A stretch of 61,676 nucleotides of DNA from Candidatus Poseidoniaceae archaeon. Its GTDB lineage: Archaea; Thermoplasmatota; Poseidoniia; Poseidoniales; Poseidoniaceae. The stretch's first letter is position 1. Every line of letters begins with the position of its first letter. The notes beneath the pieces are model-generated. The model was not told where the DNA came from and did no database searches. It was given only the letters and a program-made list of their open reading frames with translations. The stretch spans positions 1 through 61,676 of the forward strand of contig CALHIR010000004.1 in assembly GCA_938030705.1 (NCBI GenBank), read 5' to 3'. The position numbers were made by a program, and so were the translations under genes. This document shows, in pieces, positions 15,369 to 23,842 of this stretch.

Positions 15369-17441
15369 TCACTCGTTCGTGTAGGTCGGTCTTCGGTTTT
15401 CAATGAGGGCCGACAAGCCTTCCAACGCATCCTTGGTCGCAAAAATAGTGTTCAGACCGTCCAGTTCCAACTGCAATCCTGCTTGAAGGTCGGTCGTGGC
15501 CGTGGCGTCGATGAGGTCGCTGGCCATGCGCAAACCAATGGGTGCTGTGAAGGACAGGCTCTTGATTTGACGAGCCACGATCTTTTCTTCCTTATCGAAA
15601 CCTTTCGGACAGTCGCCGTTCATCAACACGGCCATGTTCTCGTCGGTGAAGAAGGTGGAGGCAAACTTCGCGACGGGCGAGGCTGGATTCGCCGGTTGAC
15701 CGGGGTATTTCTCGGCTGGCTTGCCTTCAGCGGCCAGCGTTCGGATGCAAGCATCAACGCCAGCGACATCGACCAAGTGCGTAACCAAACCGAGGTCAGC
15801 GGCGGTGTTGGCGTCCATGAAGTTCCCGGCCAACACGGCCCAACGGGCGACGGGGATGCCGCAAATGCGGGCCGGTCGTTGCGAGCCACCCAAACCGGGA
15901 TAGATACCAATCGAGGTCTCGGGGAAGCGGAACTGGGTTCGGCGTGTTCCAATACGGTAATCGCAAGCCAGTGCAAGTTCCAAGCCCCCACCCAACGCCA
16001 GGCCGGTGGTCAAAGCCACGGTCGTTTTGCTGGACGTCTCCAGCATGTTGAGCAAGTCATGGCCTTCGGCTGTGAAGTCGTAAATGTCAGGAATGGCGTC
16101 AGCTCGAATCTTGTCGACGAAGAATTTCACGTCAGCCCCGGCGACAAAGGCTTTGCCCGCCCCGTCCAGCACGATGGTGTGAACGCCATCGTTGGCGTTA
16201 GCGGCAGCCACGGCTTGGGTCAGTTGACCCACCACGGTGACGTTGAGCGCATTCATGGCCTCAGGGCGGTTGATGGTGATGGTCGCCACCCCGTTTTGAA
16301 CGGTGGTGTCAACGTAGGAGAACTCCCACGGCGTACTGCCTTGTTGGGAGAAAAAGGCAGGAACGTTCCAACCTTCACCGGCCGTCTCAGCGTAGGCGGC
16401 GGCCATGCGGCATGCTTCACCAACGCCGAGTCGGTTCATCATCTCAAACGGACCGCGAGCCCAACGAAGACCAACTTTCGCGCCTCGGTCCACGTCTTCC
16501 ATGCTGCAGATGTCCTCTTCGACGATTTGAGCGGCAACGCCAAACACCACGCCCAGCAAACGTTCGGACACTGTGGTGTACTGTTCGTCGCTGTAGGTTG
16601 CTTCCTCAGAGACATCCCACTGCTCGTTGGCCTCAACCAAGGCTCGTAGGTTGGCTGCACCCGTGTAGCGAGGAGTGTGAAGTTGCTCGGCCAAGTAGTC
16701 CGTTGAATGCAGCGCAATGGGAGGCCCTGTCAGGTTCATCAGGCCAAAGGGGCCGAGTCCGATGCGGAAAGCCTTGCACGCGATGGCATCGATTTGTGCG
16801 GCGTTCGCTGCACCCTCCTCGAGCAGAAGGCATGCTTCGTTCAGCCAAGGCACGAAAAAGCGGTTGACCACAAAGCCCGGGCGGTCCGCGCAAACGATGA
16901 CGACCTTTCCGAGCATTTTGCAATACTGAACGACTTTGTCGATGGTTTCTTGGCTGGAAGCATGGGCTGGAATCACTTCCACCAAGCGGTTTTTGGCTGG
17001 ATGGTAGAAGAAATGCAGGCCAACAAAGCGGTCGGGACGGCCGGTGGCTTCGGCCAGCGCGTTGACCGAGAGGGAGGACGTGTTGGAGGCGAGAATCGTG
17101 TCCTCACCGCACGCTTGATCCAGGGCGGTGAAAACGGCGGTCTTCACGTCAAAGTCCTCAAACACCGCTTCGATGACCAAGTCGGTGTTCTCAGCGGTGT
17201 TGTCCACGCCGACAACGCCGGTGATTCGACCTTGAATGGCCTCCACTTGGGCGGGTGAGAAGATACGACGCTCAACGGCTTCTTTGAGGAAATCGGCGAT
17301 GATGGATTGACCGCGCTCGACCCATTGCTGTTCTCGGTCGACCATCTGAACGTCGAATTCTTCCTGTGCACTCTTCTGAGCGATACCGGAGCCCATGTTG
17401 CCGGCGCCGACGATCGCGACGCGCTGAATCGGTTGAGTCAT
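15369..17441 (-). CDS. Fused 3-hydroxyacyl-CoA dehydrogenase / enoyl-CoA hydratase
   Basis: This 690-residue protein joins an N-terminal hydroxyacyl-CoA dehydrogenase (residues 1 to about 385) to a C-terminal crotonase (about 390 to 690). The dehydrogenase has NAD motif GAGNMGSGIAQ, the catalytic His-Glu pair in LHFFYHPAKNRLVEV and two helical dimerisation domains. The crotonase has the oxyanion motif GAGKAFVAGADV, GGGLELALACDYR and ETSIGIYPGLGG with both acid residues. The order HAD then ECH is the one known from archaeal bifunctional enzymes of the Archaeoglobus/Sulfolobus kind, opposite to bacterial FadB. It performs two consecutive steps of fatty-acid beta-oxidation. No thiolase is adjacent. 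Its stop directly abuts the convergent operon. Confidence 0.93.
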   Translation of the reverse strand: MTQPIQRVAIVGAGNMGSGIAQKSAQEEFDVQMVDREQQWVERGQSIIADFLKEAVERRIFSPAQVEAIQGRITGVVGVDNTAENTDLVIEAVFEDFDVKTAVFTALDQACGEDTILASNTSSLSVNALAEATGRPDRFVGLHFFYHPAKNRLVEVIPAHASSQETIDKVVQYCKMLGKVVIVCADRPGFVVNRFFVPWLNEACLLLEEGAANAAQIDAIACKAFRIGLGPFGLMNLTGPPIALHSTDYLAEQLHTPRYTGAANLRALVEANEQWDVSEEATYSDEQYTTVSERLLGVVFGVAAQIVEEDICSMEDVDRGAKVGLRWARGPFEMMNRLGVGEACRMAAAYAETAGEGWNVPAFFSQQGSTPWEFSYVDTTVQNGVATITINRPEAMNALNVTVVGQLTQAVAAANANDGVHTIVLDGAGKAFVAGADVKFFVDKIRADAIPDIYDFTAEGHDLLNMLETSSKTTVALTTGLALGGGLELALACDYRIGTRRTQFRFPETSIGIYPGLGGSQRPARICGIPVARWAVLAGNFMDANTAADLGLVTHLVDVAGVDACIRTLAAEGKPAEKYPGQPANPASPVAKFASTFFTDENMAVLMNGDCPKGFDKEEKIVARQIKSLSFTAPIGLRMASDLIDATATTDLQAGLQLELDGLNTIFATKDALEGLSALIENRRPTYTNE

Positions 17442-17482
17442 GGCCCTGCGAATTCAACGACGCTCATGAAGAATACGGCCCC

Positions 17483-18703
17483 TCAAGATGAGGCAATGGT
17501 GCGCCATGCATCCGCCATCTCGTGGTTGAAACGCTCAGGTGCGAGGAAAGAAACGTGGTCCATCAAGGCCTGTTCGGGTTGACGTGGAGCGCCTCCCCGG
17601 CCGGCCCACTTCGCATGAACCTCGGTGATGGCGCTGACCCACGCCTCCACGTCTTCAGGCGGAAGCGCCGTTCCTTCGGGTACCAACTCGTTGTGGGCCG
17701 GGCGGTCGGCGGCCAACACCGGTTGGCCCGCCGCCATGGATTCGACGGTGGGATACCCGAACCCTTCGGCACCTGAAGGGAACAGCAAGGCTTCACAGTG
17801 CCATCGGTAGGCGTTCAGCACATCATCGCTGATGTTTGAGCCAACCCAATTCCATGCGACACCGTGTTCCTTGGCGAGGGAGGAAGCCGAAACACCCCCG
17901 TGGGGGCAGGCATCACCGCCAATGTGGTGAACCTGCACATCCTTGGCGATGCCTTCGGGCAGGTGCGCAAGCACCCGCATGAGGAAAGCAAGCCGCTTGC
18001 GAGGGTCGTGGCTCCCCACGACGAGGAGGTGGCAGGCGGCGGAGGCCAATTCTGCGGGAGCGGGAGGGAGGGAGGCAGGCGGGGTGAAACGGTCCACGTC
18101 GATGGCGTAGGGGATCTGGAAAAGGGGCTTATCGGGGAAGTGCTGCCGGCAAACTTCCGCCACGGCGCTTGTGCTGCAGATGAAGGCACTCGCACGCTGC
18201 AAGCCTTTCATCAAACGGCGTAAATCACGACGGCGGACCAAACCCGGTCGTGGTTCGCCAACCTCAACGCGTTCACCCGACAGCGTGATGACCTGAGGAA
18301 ACAGATGAAAGAGGTCATGAACGTAAACCACGACCTGCGCCGAGGCATTGGTCGGTACGAGGTGGGCTTGTTCTTGGTCGCTGACAAAGACGAGGTCAAC
18401 CTGCCCGGCTTGCTGCAATCGCTTGATGCGGTCAGTGACTCGAGCGGGGTGGCGAAACCAACGTTCTCGCAATCGCCTCCACCCCGGGGGATTCTCGCCC
18501 AGGTCGTATTCCTCAACACCCGCCGTTCGCCAACCGGGGATTTCACCACCCTCCAAGGCCTTCTTCAAGTCGTGGAAGGCCCCTCCAATTCCGGAAAACG
18601 GCGTGAGGACACCGCCTCTCACCAGCAACACACGCTTGGTGAGGGCGGCAGCGCTTGGCTCCATACAACGGGGAGGGACCGGTTCCTCTTGAAGGGTTGA
18701 CAT
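17483..18703 (-). CDS. Glycosyltransferase, GT4 family
   Basis: The 406-residue protein has the GT-B fold of family 4. The N-terminal half carries GVLTPFSGIGGAFHDL and VVYVHDLFHLFP; the C-terminal half has the strand HLLVVGSHDPRKRL and the nucleotide-sugar motif EGFGYPTVESMAAGQPVLA, an E-x7-E pair that binds the sugar donor. Acceptor and donor cannot be deduced, but the family makes glycolipids, exopolysaccharides and N-glycan cores. It has no membrane helix. ATG at 18703 is used; a TTG at 18736 would extend it by eleven residues, and ATG at 18664 is a shorter alternative. It is divergent from the HxlR regulator across a gap of 95 bases. Confidence 0.87.
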   Translation of the reverse strand: MSTLQEEPVPPRCMEPSAAALTKRVLLVRGGVLTPFSGIGGAFHDLKKALEGGEIPGWRTAGVEEYDLGENPPGWRRLRERWFRHPARVTDRIKRLQQAGQVDLVFVSDQEQAHLVPTNASAQVVVYVHDLFHLFPQVITLSGERVEVGEPRPGLVRRRDLRRLMKGLQRASAFICSTSAVAEVCRQHFPDKPLFQIPYAIDVDRFTPPASLPPAPAELASAACHLLVVGSHDPRKRLAFLMRVLAHLPEGIAKDVQVHHIGGDACPHGGVSASSLAKEHGVAWNWVGSNISDDVLNAYRWHCEALLFPSGAEGFGYPTVESMAAGQPVLAADRPAHNELVPEGTALPPEDVEAWVSAITEVHAKWAGRGGAPRQPEQALMDHVSFLAPERFNHEMADAWRTIASS

Positions 18704-18798
18704 CTTCAGGGCGCTGTCATGGCTATCGGGCCACAAATTGGTTTTCGGTGTGGAAAAGACATCAAGTAGTCAAACAGACTCCGCCGAGTTGAGCGACC

Positions 18799-19254
18799 AT
18801 GCCAACGCCCCCTATGTCCATTCCATCAAACGAATTTACGGCGATTGAAGACGGCATTCAGGGCACCATCGATGCAGGGGCGGCCATCCGAACCATGCTG
18901 GCAAAGCACTCCGGTCAAGGCCCGTACGACGCAGCATGGGAGGTTGAAGCCGCTGTTGAGGCGCTGCAAGTCTTTGCCTCGAGATGGACCATTGAAATCC
19001 TCGCCACCCTCTACATCACAGGGCCACGAAGGTTCAACGAAATGAAGAACATGCTCACCGGTATCTCGAGCCGGACACTTTCGGACAAACTCCGCTACCT
19101 CACCGAAGAGGGTTTGGTGCTCCGGGTGGTCACCGATGGACCTCCGGTCAAAGTCAGTTACGAACTCAGTGCCCACGGACGAACCTGCGGACGCCTGCTT
19201 TCACCGCTGGTGGCTCATCTGAAAATGGTCGCCGGCTCGGTTGTTCAAGACTAA
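18799..19254 (+). CDS. HxlR-family winged-helix transcriptional regulator
   Basis: The 151-residue protein has a 50-residue N-terminal extension and then the HxlR winged helix: an ASRWTIEILATLYITGPRRF helix, a GISSRTLSDKLRYL recognition helix and the wing LVLRVVTDGPPVKVSYEL. The HxlR family includes activators and redox-sensing repressors that often use cysteines; here C190-type sensors are absent and only one cysteine is present. Position and divergent orientation relative to the glycosyltransferase gene suggest it may control it. The start at 18799 is the only sensible ATG. Its stop overlaps the convergent phosphatase stop in the four bases CTAA. Confidence 0.88.
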   Translation: MPTPPMSIPSNEFTAIEDGIQGTIDAGAAIRTMLAKHSGQGPYDAAWEVEAAVEALQVFASRWTIEILATLYITGPRRFNEMKNMLTGISSRTLSDKLRYLTEEGLVLRVVTDGPPVKVSYELSAHGRTCGRLLSPLVAHLKMVAGSVVQD

Positions 19255-20051
19255 GCCTCAACCCGGACCTGTTGCACCGTTTTCCCCGTTCTCAAGTTCA
19301 ACGCCGTCAGCATACGCTTCTGCTCCGGCCCGTGATAGAGGCAGGTGTCAAGGCCAATGGCTGAAGGGCGATGGTCGTCCAAAATCACCCTGCTTTCCCA
19401 AGGCTTTCCCCAGTCCGCCATCGTCCGACCCGGTAAACTCGCCGTGATGGTGTGGCCAAAGACGACCGTTCGCTGGGGGTCAACCGGCGCACCAGAAGCA
19501 TGGAACTCGCGACGAATCCAGAGCAAGTCATCGTCGTCTTGACCGTCCAAATCGGTCCCCGGCCGATAACCGGCGTGAACGAGACGCCAACGGTTGAGAA
19601 CGATGTGGGTTGGCAGTTCGGACATCCACTCCGTGTGTTGCTGAGCACATGCCTCCAAGGCGGGTTCATCCAGTGCTCCCTCGCTTGATTGATGCGCCCT
19701 CATGTACGACGCTACGGTGGTGTCGCCTCCGTTTCGCATCCACAACATGACGTCGATGCCGGGTTGCTGCAAGTTGGCCATGGTGAATTGTCGCACCATC
19801 ATGTCTTCGTGGTTTCCTTTTACCGTCGCCATGCGGGCCTCGGTCATGACGTGCTGGACCACGCCGAAAGAATTGGGGCCTCGGTCGATCAAATCACCCA
19901 AAAACACCACCCAATCGTTTTCGTTCAACGCCAAACGCTCGCACAATTCGATCATCGTTTGGTAGAAACCGTGGACATCACCCACCACCCAAACATTGTG
20001 ACCGTCGTCCAAAGCTTGCTGTAATTTTTCTTCCAATTCTTGGTTTCTCAT
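19251..20051 (-). CDS. Metallophosphatase, PrpA/ApaH-like (calcineurin superfamily)
   Basis: The 266-residue enzyme shows the phosphoesterase metal motifs GDVHG, GDLIDRG and GNHE in order, then VLNRWRLVHAGY and FGHT. This order and length match bacterial PrpA/PrpB protein phosphatases and diadenosine tetraphosphatases. The substrate cannot be settled between phosphoprotein and Ap4A. The start has TTGGAGG nine bases upstream and a TTAAATAA TATA-like box centred at about 20092. The final 40 residues hold SHIGLDTCLYHGPEQ-like features in reversed order of ApaH, which is typical of the group rather than diagnostic. Confidence 0.87.
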   Translation of the reverse strand: MRNQELEEKLQQALDDGHNVWVVGDVHGFYQTMIELCERLALNENDWVVFLGDLIDRGPNSFGVVQHVMTEARMATVKGNHEDMMVRQFTMANLQQPGIDVMLWMRNGGDTTVASYMRAHQSSEGALDEPALEACAQQHTEWMSELPTHIVLNRWRLVHAGYRPGTDLDGQDDDDLLWIRREFHASGAPVDPQRTVVFGHTITASLPGRTMADWGKPWESRVILDDHRPSAIGLDTCLYHGPEQKRMLTALNLRTGKTVQQVRVEA

Positions 20052-20088
20052 GGGCTCAATCCTCCAACAAAAGAAGAGGATGACGACC

Positions 20089-20096
20089 TTATTTAA
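20089..20096 (-). promoter_or_regulatory. TATA-like box of the metallophosphatase gene
   Basis: The minus strand reads TTAAATAAGG, centred about 41 bases before the ATG at 20051. This predicts a leader of about 15 bases that includes the TTGGAGG Shine-Dalgarno site at 20061-20067. Confidence 0.45.
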
Positions 20097-20150
20097 TCAA
20101 AAATGAACAGAGAAAGAGATTGCCCAAAACGATGAACACGAAGGCGATGG

Positions 20151-20157
20151 ATTAAGG
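20151..20157 (+). promoter_or_regulatory. TATA-like box of the membrane winged-helix gene
   Basis: GGATTAAGG is centred about 28 bases before the ATG at 20181. The spacing fits a leaderless or nearly leaderless transcript. No Shine-Dalgarno site is present, which agrees. Confidence 0.35.
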
Positions 20158-20180
20158 AAGGAGAAGGCCAAACCTCGTCC

Positions 20181-20849
20181 ATGCCTCTCTTGTCCCAGTG
20201 GACCCGACAGCGCCCCTGGCTGGCGGCGGGTTTGACGGGAGCCGTCAGTGGAGCGGTTGGCCTTGCGGGTGGACTCGCAACCGTTGCGGGTGCCGTGGGT
20301 GCCATGGCCTTTGGTGGCATTTCCACCCGGGCTACAACCCACGAGCACCCCCTTCGCCGACGGATTCTTTCCACCCTTGAGGCACGCCCGGGCCTGTGCT
20401 ATCGCGAATTGCAGAGCATCATGAACGCAGCCAACGGCACCTTGCGTCATCATCTCGATGTGCTCCAAACGCGCCGGGCGGTCTCCGTCATACCGGTCAA
20501 CGGCCGAACTTGCTATTTTGCCGGTGGGCCGAGCCAGGTTGAAGTCTTGCGAAGCAAAGTTGTGGGCGAGGAACGTATGGCCCAACAACTGCCCATCGGT
20601 CTGTCTCCCGTTCAGCGTATGATCCTCGAAAACATTGAACGGGAAGGTGTACCACGCTCACAAGCTGAACTGGCACGAAGGCTCGGTCGAACTCGAGCGA
20701 CCGTTCACAGCGCCGTCAAGGTGCTCCGCAGACGGGGGATTCTGAGAGAAGACCGAATGGAATTAATGCCGCATATCGATCTTGAAATCTATACCCAAGC
20801 ACGAACCGGCGTGGATTATGACTTCGTTGACGAGCGCCAACATGCATGA
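20181..20849 (+). CDS. Membrane-anchored protein with two winged-helix domains, putative regulator
   Basis: The 222-residue protein begins with a glycine/alanine-rich hydrophobic stretch, residues 13-48, likely one or two membrane helices. Behind it are two winged-helix domains: residues 55-110 (HPLRRRILSTLEARPGLCYREL, ANGTLRHHLDVL) and residues 140-195 (LSPVQRMILENIERE, RSQAELARRLGRTRATVHSAVKVLRRRGIL). Archaeal membrane-tethered winged-helix proteins of this design are common and mostly uncharacterised. It may be a one-component membrane sensor that binds DNA. The next gene also encodes winged helices, so the two may form a regulatory pair. Confidence 0.78.
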   Translation: MPLLSQWTRQRPWLAAGLTGAVSGAVGLAGGLATVAGAVGAMAFGGISTRATTHEHPLRRRILSTLEARPGLCYRELQSIMNAANGTLRHHLDVLQTRRAVSVIPVNGRTCYFAGGPSQVEVLRSKVVGEERMAQQLPIGLSPVQRMILENIEREGVPRSQAELARRLGRTRATVHSAVKVLRRRGILREDRMELMPHIDLEIYTQARTGVDYDFVDERQHA

Positions 20850-20936
20850 CGCTGTTCCATTTCCAATAACGAAATCTGACGCTTGAGCGGCAATTATTGC
20901 ACAGGCTTCAAAGACCCTTGACCATGCCATGCCATC

Positions 20937-22058
20937 ATGTTCACACTTCGTTTGGTCGAGCACCCGCTGCCAACAACGGAGCGAGAGGTGGACGGCCTCA
21001 TTGCGTGGCTCATCGACACCCTCTCGCTGGTGCGGAAGCGAGGCGACACCACGGCCGACCACGGTCGAGCAGGCCCGGTTCATCGACTCCTGCGCGACCA
21101 TTTGCTGGGCGTGCCGGACCAAAGTTGGGATGCGCAGATGCTGGCGGATGAACTGGCCCAGATGCCCGCTTCGCTCAACCATCATCTTGCCAGGTTGGTC
21201 GAGACCGGCCTCATCGGATTCACGAACGAAGGGAAAGGCTGGAGGAAGTATTTCTTGCGTGGCGGGTCCTTATCCAACGCTGTGGCTTACCTTCAGCAGC
21301 ACGCCACCCTCATCGTTCAACAACGTTTCAATCTGCTCGAAGCCCGCTGGCAACGCTCAGGGGAACCGCTCCCAGTGGAGCTGCCCGAGGATGAACACGC
21401 TTCCTTCGTTATCGGCTTGGTGGACCACCGTCCTCTCCAAAGAGACGGAGAGGGGAATGAACTCTCCCAATGGATGAACGATTTTGGCTTGCTCGGTGAA
21501 CGTCCCGGTGCAGAGATTGCAACGGATTCGCTTTCTGTGCGCCTCTTTTCCACCCTCCTCGAGCGGGACCTTCCGTTATCCCTGGACGAAGCGGCGGAAA
21601 TGCACGGTGGACAAAAAGCAAGGGTTGGACGAATTCTCGATCGTTTTCGAGCGACGGGAATGGTCGAACGCGTGCCAAGAACCGACCGACTCAACACCGC
21701 TTTGTGGACAGCGATGACCACCCAGCACCAACGTCGAGGCGAAGATTGGATGCTCAAAAAAGGCGGCTTCCAACGCCTTCTGAACGAGAAACAACAATCC
21801 GGTTTATTGCAGAGCCTTAGCAAAGGTACACTGGCCATTGAGGACGTTGCTAAGCACCTCTCCTCCGTGGAAGCCCGTGAACAGATGTTGTTGCTCAACC
21901 TGCTCGGCGGCCGGCTTCCCATGGGCTACAGGATGTCGGGGGCGTCAGCCAGGGCCGTTCAACGCCGGGTTCAAGACCGCCTTGACCGAGTGTTGCGTCG
22001 AATGGTGCGCGTGGCTGGACTCTTGGACGAGGCGCTGGCCTCAACGGCCTCGCAATGA
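20937..22058 (+). CDS. Protein with winged-helix domains, putative regulator
   Basis: The 373-residue product has no membrane segment. Residues about 65-100 (MLADELAQMPASLNHHLARLVETGLIGF) form one winged helix and residues about 205-245 (LSLDEAAEMHGGQKARVGRILDRFRATGMVERV) a second. The rest is helical and charged, with an arginine-rich C-terminus (GASARAVQRRVQDRLDRVLRRMVRV). I do not recognise a named family; it may be a lineage-specific transcription regulator. It lies twelve bases before dus and probably shares its transcript. The start ATG is preceded by an AATTAT tract at about 20892-20897, 42 bases away. Confidence 0.7.
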   Translation: MFTLRLVEHPLPTTEREVDGLIAWLIDTLSLVRKRGDTTADHGRAGPVHRLLRDHLLGVPDQSWDAQMLADELAQMPASLNHHLARLVETGLIGFTNEGKGWRKYFLRGGSLSNAVAYLQQHATLIVQQRFNLLEARWQRSGEPLPVELPEDEHASFVIGLVDHRPLQRDGEGNELSQWMNDFGLLGERPGAEIATDSLSVRLFSTLLERDLPLSLDEAAEMHGGQKARVGRILDRFRATGMVERVPRTDRLNTALWTAMTTQHQRRGEDWMLKKGGFQRLLNEKQQSGLLQSLSKGTLAIEDVAKHLSSVEAREQMLLLNLLGGRLPMGYRMSGASARAVQRRVQDRLDRVLRRMVRVAGLLDEALASTASQ

Positions 22059-22070
22059 TTGGGTGAGGTC

Positions 22071-23096
22071 ATGTCGGAATTCATCGGCCCGAAGCAAGGT
22101 CCGTGGGACGGTGAGGCGAGGCCGTTGTTCCTGGCTCCGATGTCGGGTGTTACCGACCTGCCCTACCGGCTGCTTGCGAAGGAATGTGGAGCGGACGTGA
22201 CCATCACGGAATTTACCAATTCCACCGCCCTTACTCGCGAAGCGGCGACTTCGTGGCGACGGATGGAGACTCACGAGACAGAAGTGCCGTTCATTCCTCA
22301 AATTTTTGGGGGCGACCCTGGAGACATGGCCACCGCTGCCGAGATGCTGGCACCCTCTGCCGACGTCATCGACCTCAACTTCGGTTGTCCGGCGCCTAAA
22401 GTTACGAATATTTGTGCGGGTGCCGCCCTTATGGGGGAGCCAGACCGACTGGTCAGCATGGTGGAAACCATCGTTGAACGCGTGGATGTTCCCGTCACGG
22501 CCAAAATGCGCCTAGGAACCGGAAGAGACGCCAACAACTCAACGGATATATGCGAACGCTTGGAAGCGGTTGGGGCTCAACGTTTGTGCATCCACGGGCG
22601 AACGCTCCGCCAACGCTACTCGGGTGTTGCCGATTGGACCAGCATCAAGGAAGCGGTTGACCGCGTGGACGTGCCCGTCATCGCCAACGGCGATGTGGTC
22701 GATGCCGCGTCGGCTGCAGCGTGTCTGGAACACACCGGTGCTTCCGGCTTGATGATCGGTCGTGGCGCCATCGGACGGCCGACCGTGTTTTCCGACATCA
22801 AGGTCGGGCTGGGGTGGATGGACCTGCATGATTTGCCCTGGGTAAAAACCCACGGCCGGTGGGAATCCATGGACGAAACGGAACAAGCGTTTGCCTCAAG
22901 AAAATGGTGTTGGGACCGGTACATCACCCTGTCAGAATCGACGATTGGGCTTCAAGGAAAATGGATGCAGAGGCACGCCATTGCGTTCACTAAAGGCTTG
23001 CCTGGGGCCAAAAAAATTCGTACGTTGATGCACGAACAAACGACAAATAAGGCCGTGGCCAACGCTATCAGCGGGTTTCTTGGCGAAGGGTTCTGA
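22071..23096 (+). CDS. dus: tRNA-dihydrouridine synthase
   Basis: The 341-residue flavoenzyme reduces a uridine of tRNA to dihydrouridine with NADPH. It shows the Dus sequence: APMSGVTDLPYRLL, TEFTNSTALTR, the catalytic NFGCPAPKV loop with its Cys, TAKMRLG, IHGRTLRQRYSG, VIANGDVV and MIGRGAIGRP for FMN binding. The C-terminal helical tRNA-binding domain follows. The frame opens at a TTG at 22059, but ATG at 22071 has GGGTGAGG just in front and is preferred. It follows the winged-helix gene by twelve bases and converges with rpsB four bases away. Which tRNA position it modifies cannot be deduced. Confidence 0.92.
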   Translation: MSEFIGPKQGPWDGEARPLFLAPMSGVTDLPYRLLAKECGADVTITEFTNSTALTREAATSWRRMETHETEVPFIPQIFGGDPGDMATAAEMLAPSADVIDLNFGCPAPKVTNICAGAALMGEPDRLVSMVETIVERVDVPVTAKMRLGTGRDANNSTDICERLEAVGAQRLCIHGRTLRQRYSGVADWTSIKEAVDRVDVPVIANGDVVDAASAAACLEHTGASGLMIGRGAIGRPTVFSDIKVGLGWMDLHDLPWVKTHGRWESMDETEQAFASRKWCWDRYITLSESTIGLQGKWMQRHAIAFTKGLPGAKKIRTLMHEQTTNKAVANAISGFLGEGF

Positions 23097-23099
23097 TCC

Positions 23100-23708
23100 T
23101 CAGAAGGTGGATTCCCAGTCTTCGAGGTCGTTGGCTTCTGCCCATGCTTCGTCGGTGGTCTCACCACGGACCTTCAGGACTTCTCGAGCGAGGAGCCAGT
23201 AGATGATGGCGAGGGAGCGACGTCCCTTGTTGTTCGCAGGAAGGGCGATGTCAACGTTGCGCAAGTGGTTGTTGGCGTCCACAATGCCCACGATGGGGAG
23301 GCCGGTGGCGACAGCTTCTCGGAGGGCTTGTTGGTCGTTGGCAGGGTCGGTGACGAACAAGATGTCTGGCTCAATGTAGGAGCGCAGAGCAGGATTGGTC
23401 AGCGAACCGGGGATGAAGCGGCCGACAGCGGAGTGAGCGCCAACGGCTTCAGCAAACTTGCGTGCAGGGCGCTGTCCGTATTGTCGGGCGCTGACCACCA
23501 TGATCGAGGGTGCATCATAGGTGTTCAAGAGGGCAGCGATGGAGCGGATGCGCGCGTCCGTGATGCTGATGTCGAGGAGGTAAAGACCGTCTTCGCGCAC
23601 TCGATCGATGAAGCGGCTCATGTCAGCGCTCTTCTGTTGGGTACCGATGTTCACGGCGTTCTCCTCGTAGGTTTCGGCGGACACGAGTAGACTGGCTTCT
23701 TCGGACAT
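23100..23708 (-). CDS. rpsB: 30S ribosomal protein uS2, archaeal type
   Basis: The 202-residue protein is a full-length archaeal S2: NIGTQQKSADMSRFI near residue 20, DGLYLLDISITDARI, SARQYGQRPARKFAEAVGA, GRFIPGSLTNPALRSYIEPDILFVTDP, GLPIVGIVDANNHL and RSLAIIYWLLAREVL. The C-terminus is short and acidic. In many archaea S2 follows the rpl18e/rpl13/rps9/rpoN cluster; here it is a single gene, which suggests rearrangement of the ribosomal clusters. A TATA box about 38 bases upstream supports the start. Confidence 0.96.
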   Translation of the reverse strand: MSEEASLLVSAETYEENAVNIGTQQKSADMSRFIDRVREDGLYLLDISITDARIRSIAALLNTYDAPSIMVVSARQYGQRPARKFAEAVGAHSAVGRFIPGSLTNPALRSYIEPDILFVTDPANDQQALREAVATGLPIVGIVDANNHLRNVDIALPANNKGRRSLAIIYWLLAREVLKVRGETTDEAWAEANDLEDWESTF

Positions 23709-23741
23709 CTTGAATCACAGCAAGCCGCCCACAAACCCCCT

Positions 23742-23750
23742 GTATTAAAC
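23742..23750 (-). promoter_or_regulatory. TATA-like box of rpsB
   Basis: The minus strand reads GGTTTAATAC, centred about 38 bases before the rpsB ATG, predicting a leader of about 12 bases. It is a well-formed archaeal TATA element in an otherwise GC-rich gap shared with a divergent gene. Confidence 0.55.
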
Positions 23751-23814
23751 CACTTCGTCGGGTTCCGCCGTTGATTTCTCTTCGAAAAGTCACCGCACGG
23801 TGTGGAAAAGGACT

Positions 23815-23821
23815 CAATTAA
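23815..23821 (+). promoter_or_regulatory. TATA-like box of the membrane Cas4-like gene
   Basis: AATTAAG, preceded by a purine-rich GGAAAAGGACTC that could serve as BRE, is centred about 25 bases before the ATG at 23843. This fits leaderless transcription and supports that ATG over an upstream in-frame one at 23828. Confidence 0.55.
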
Positions 23822-23842
23822 GAGGGCTTGCTCTGCTCCTCT

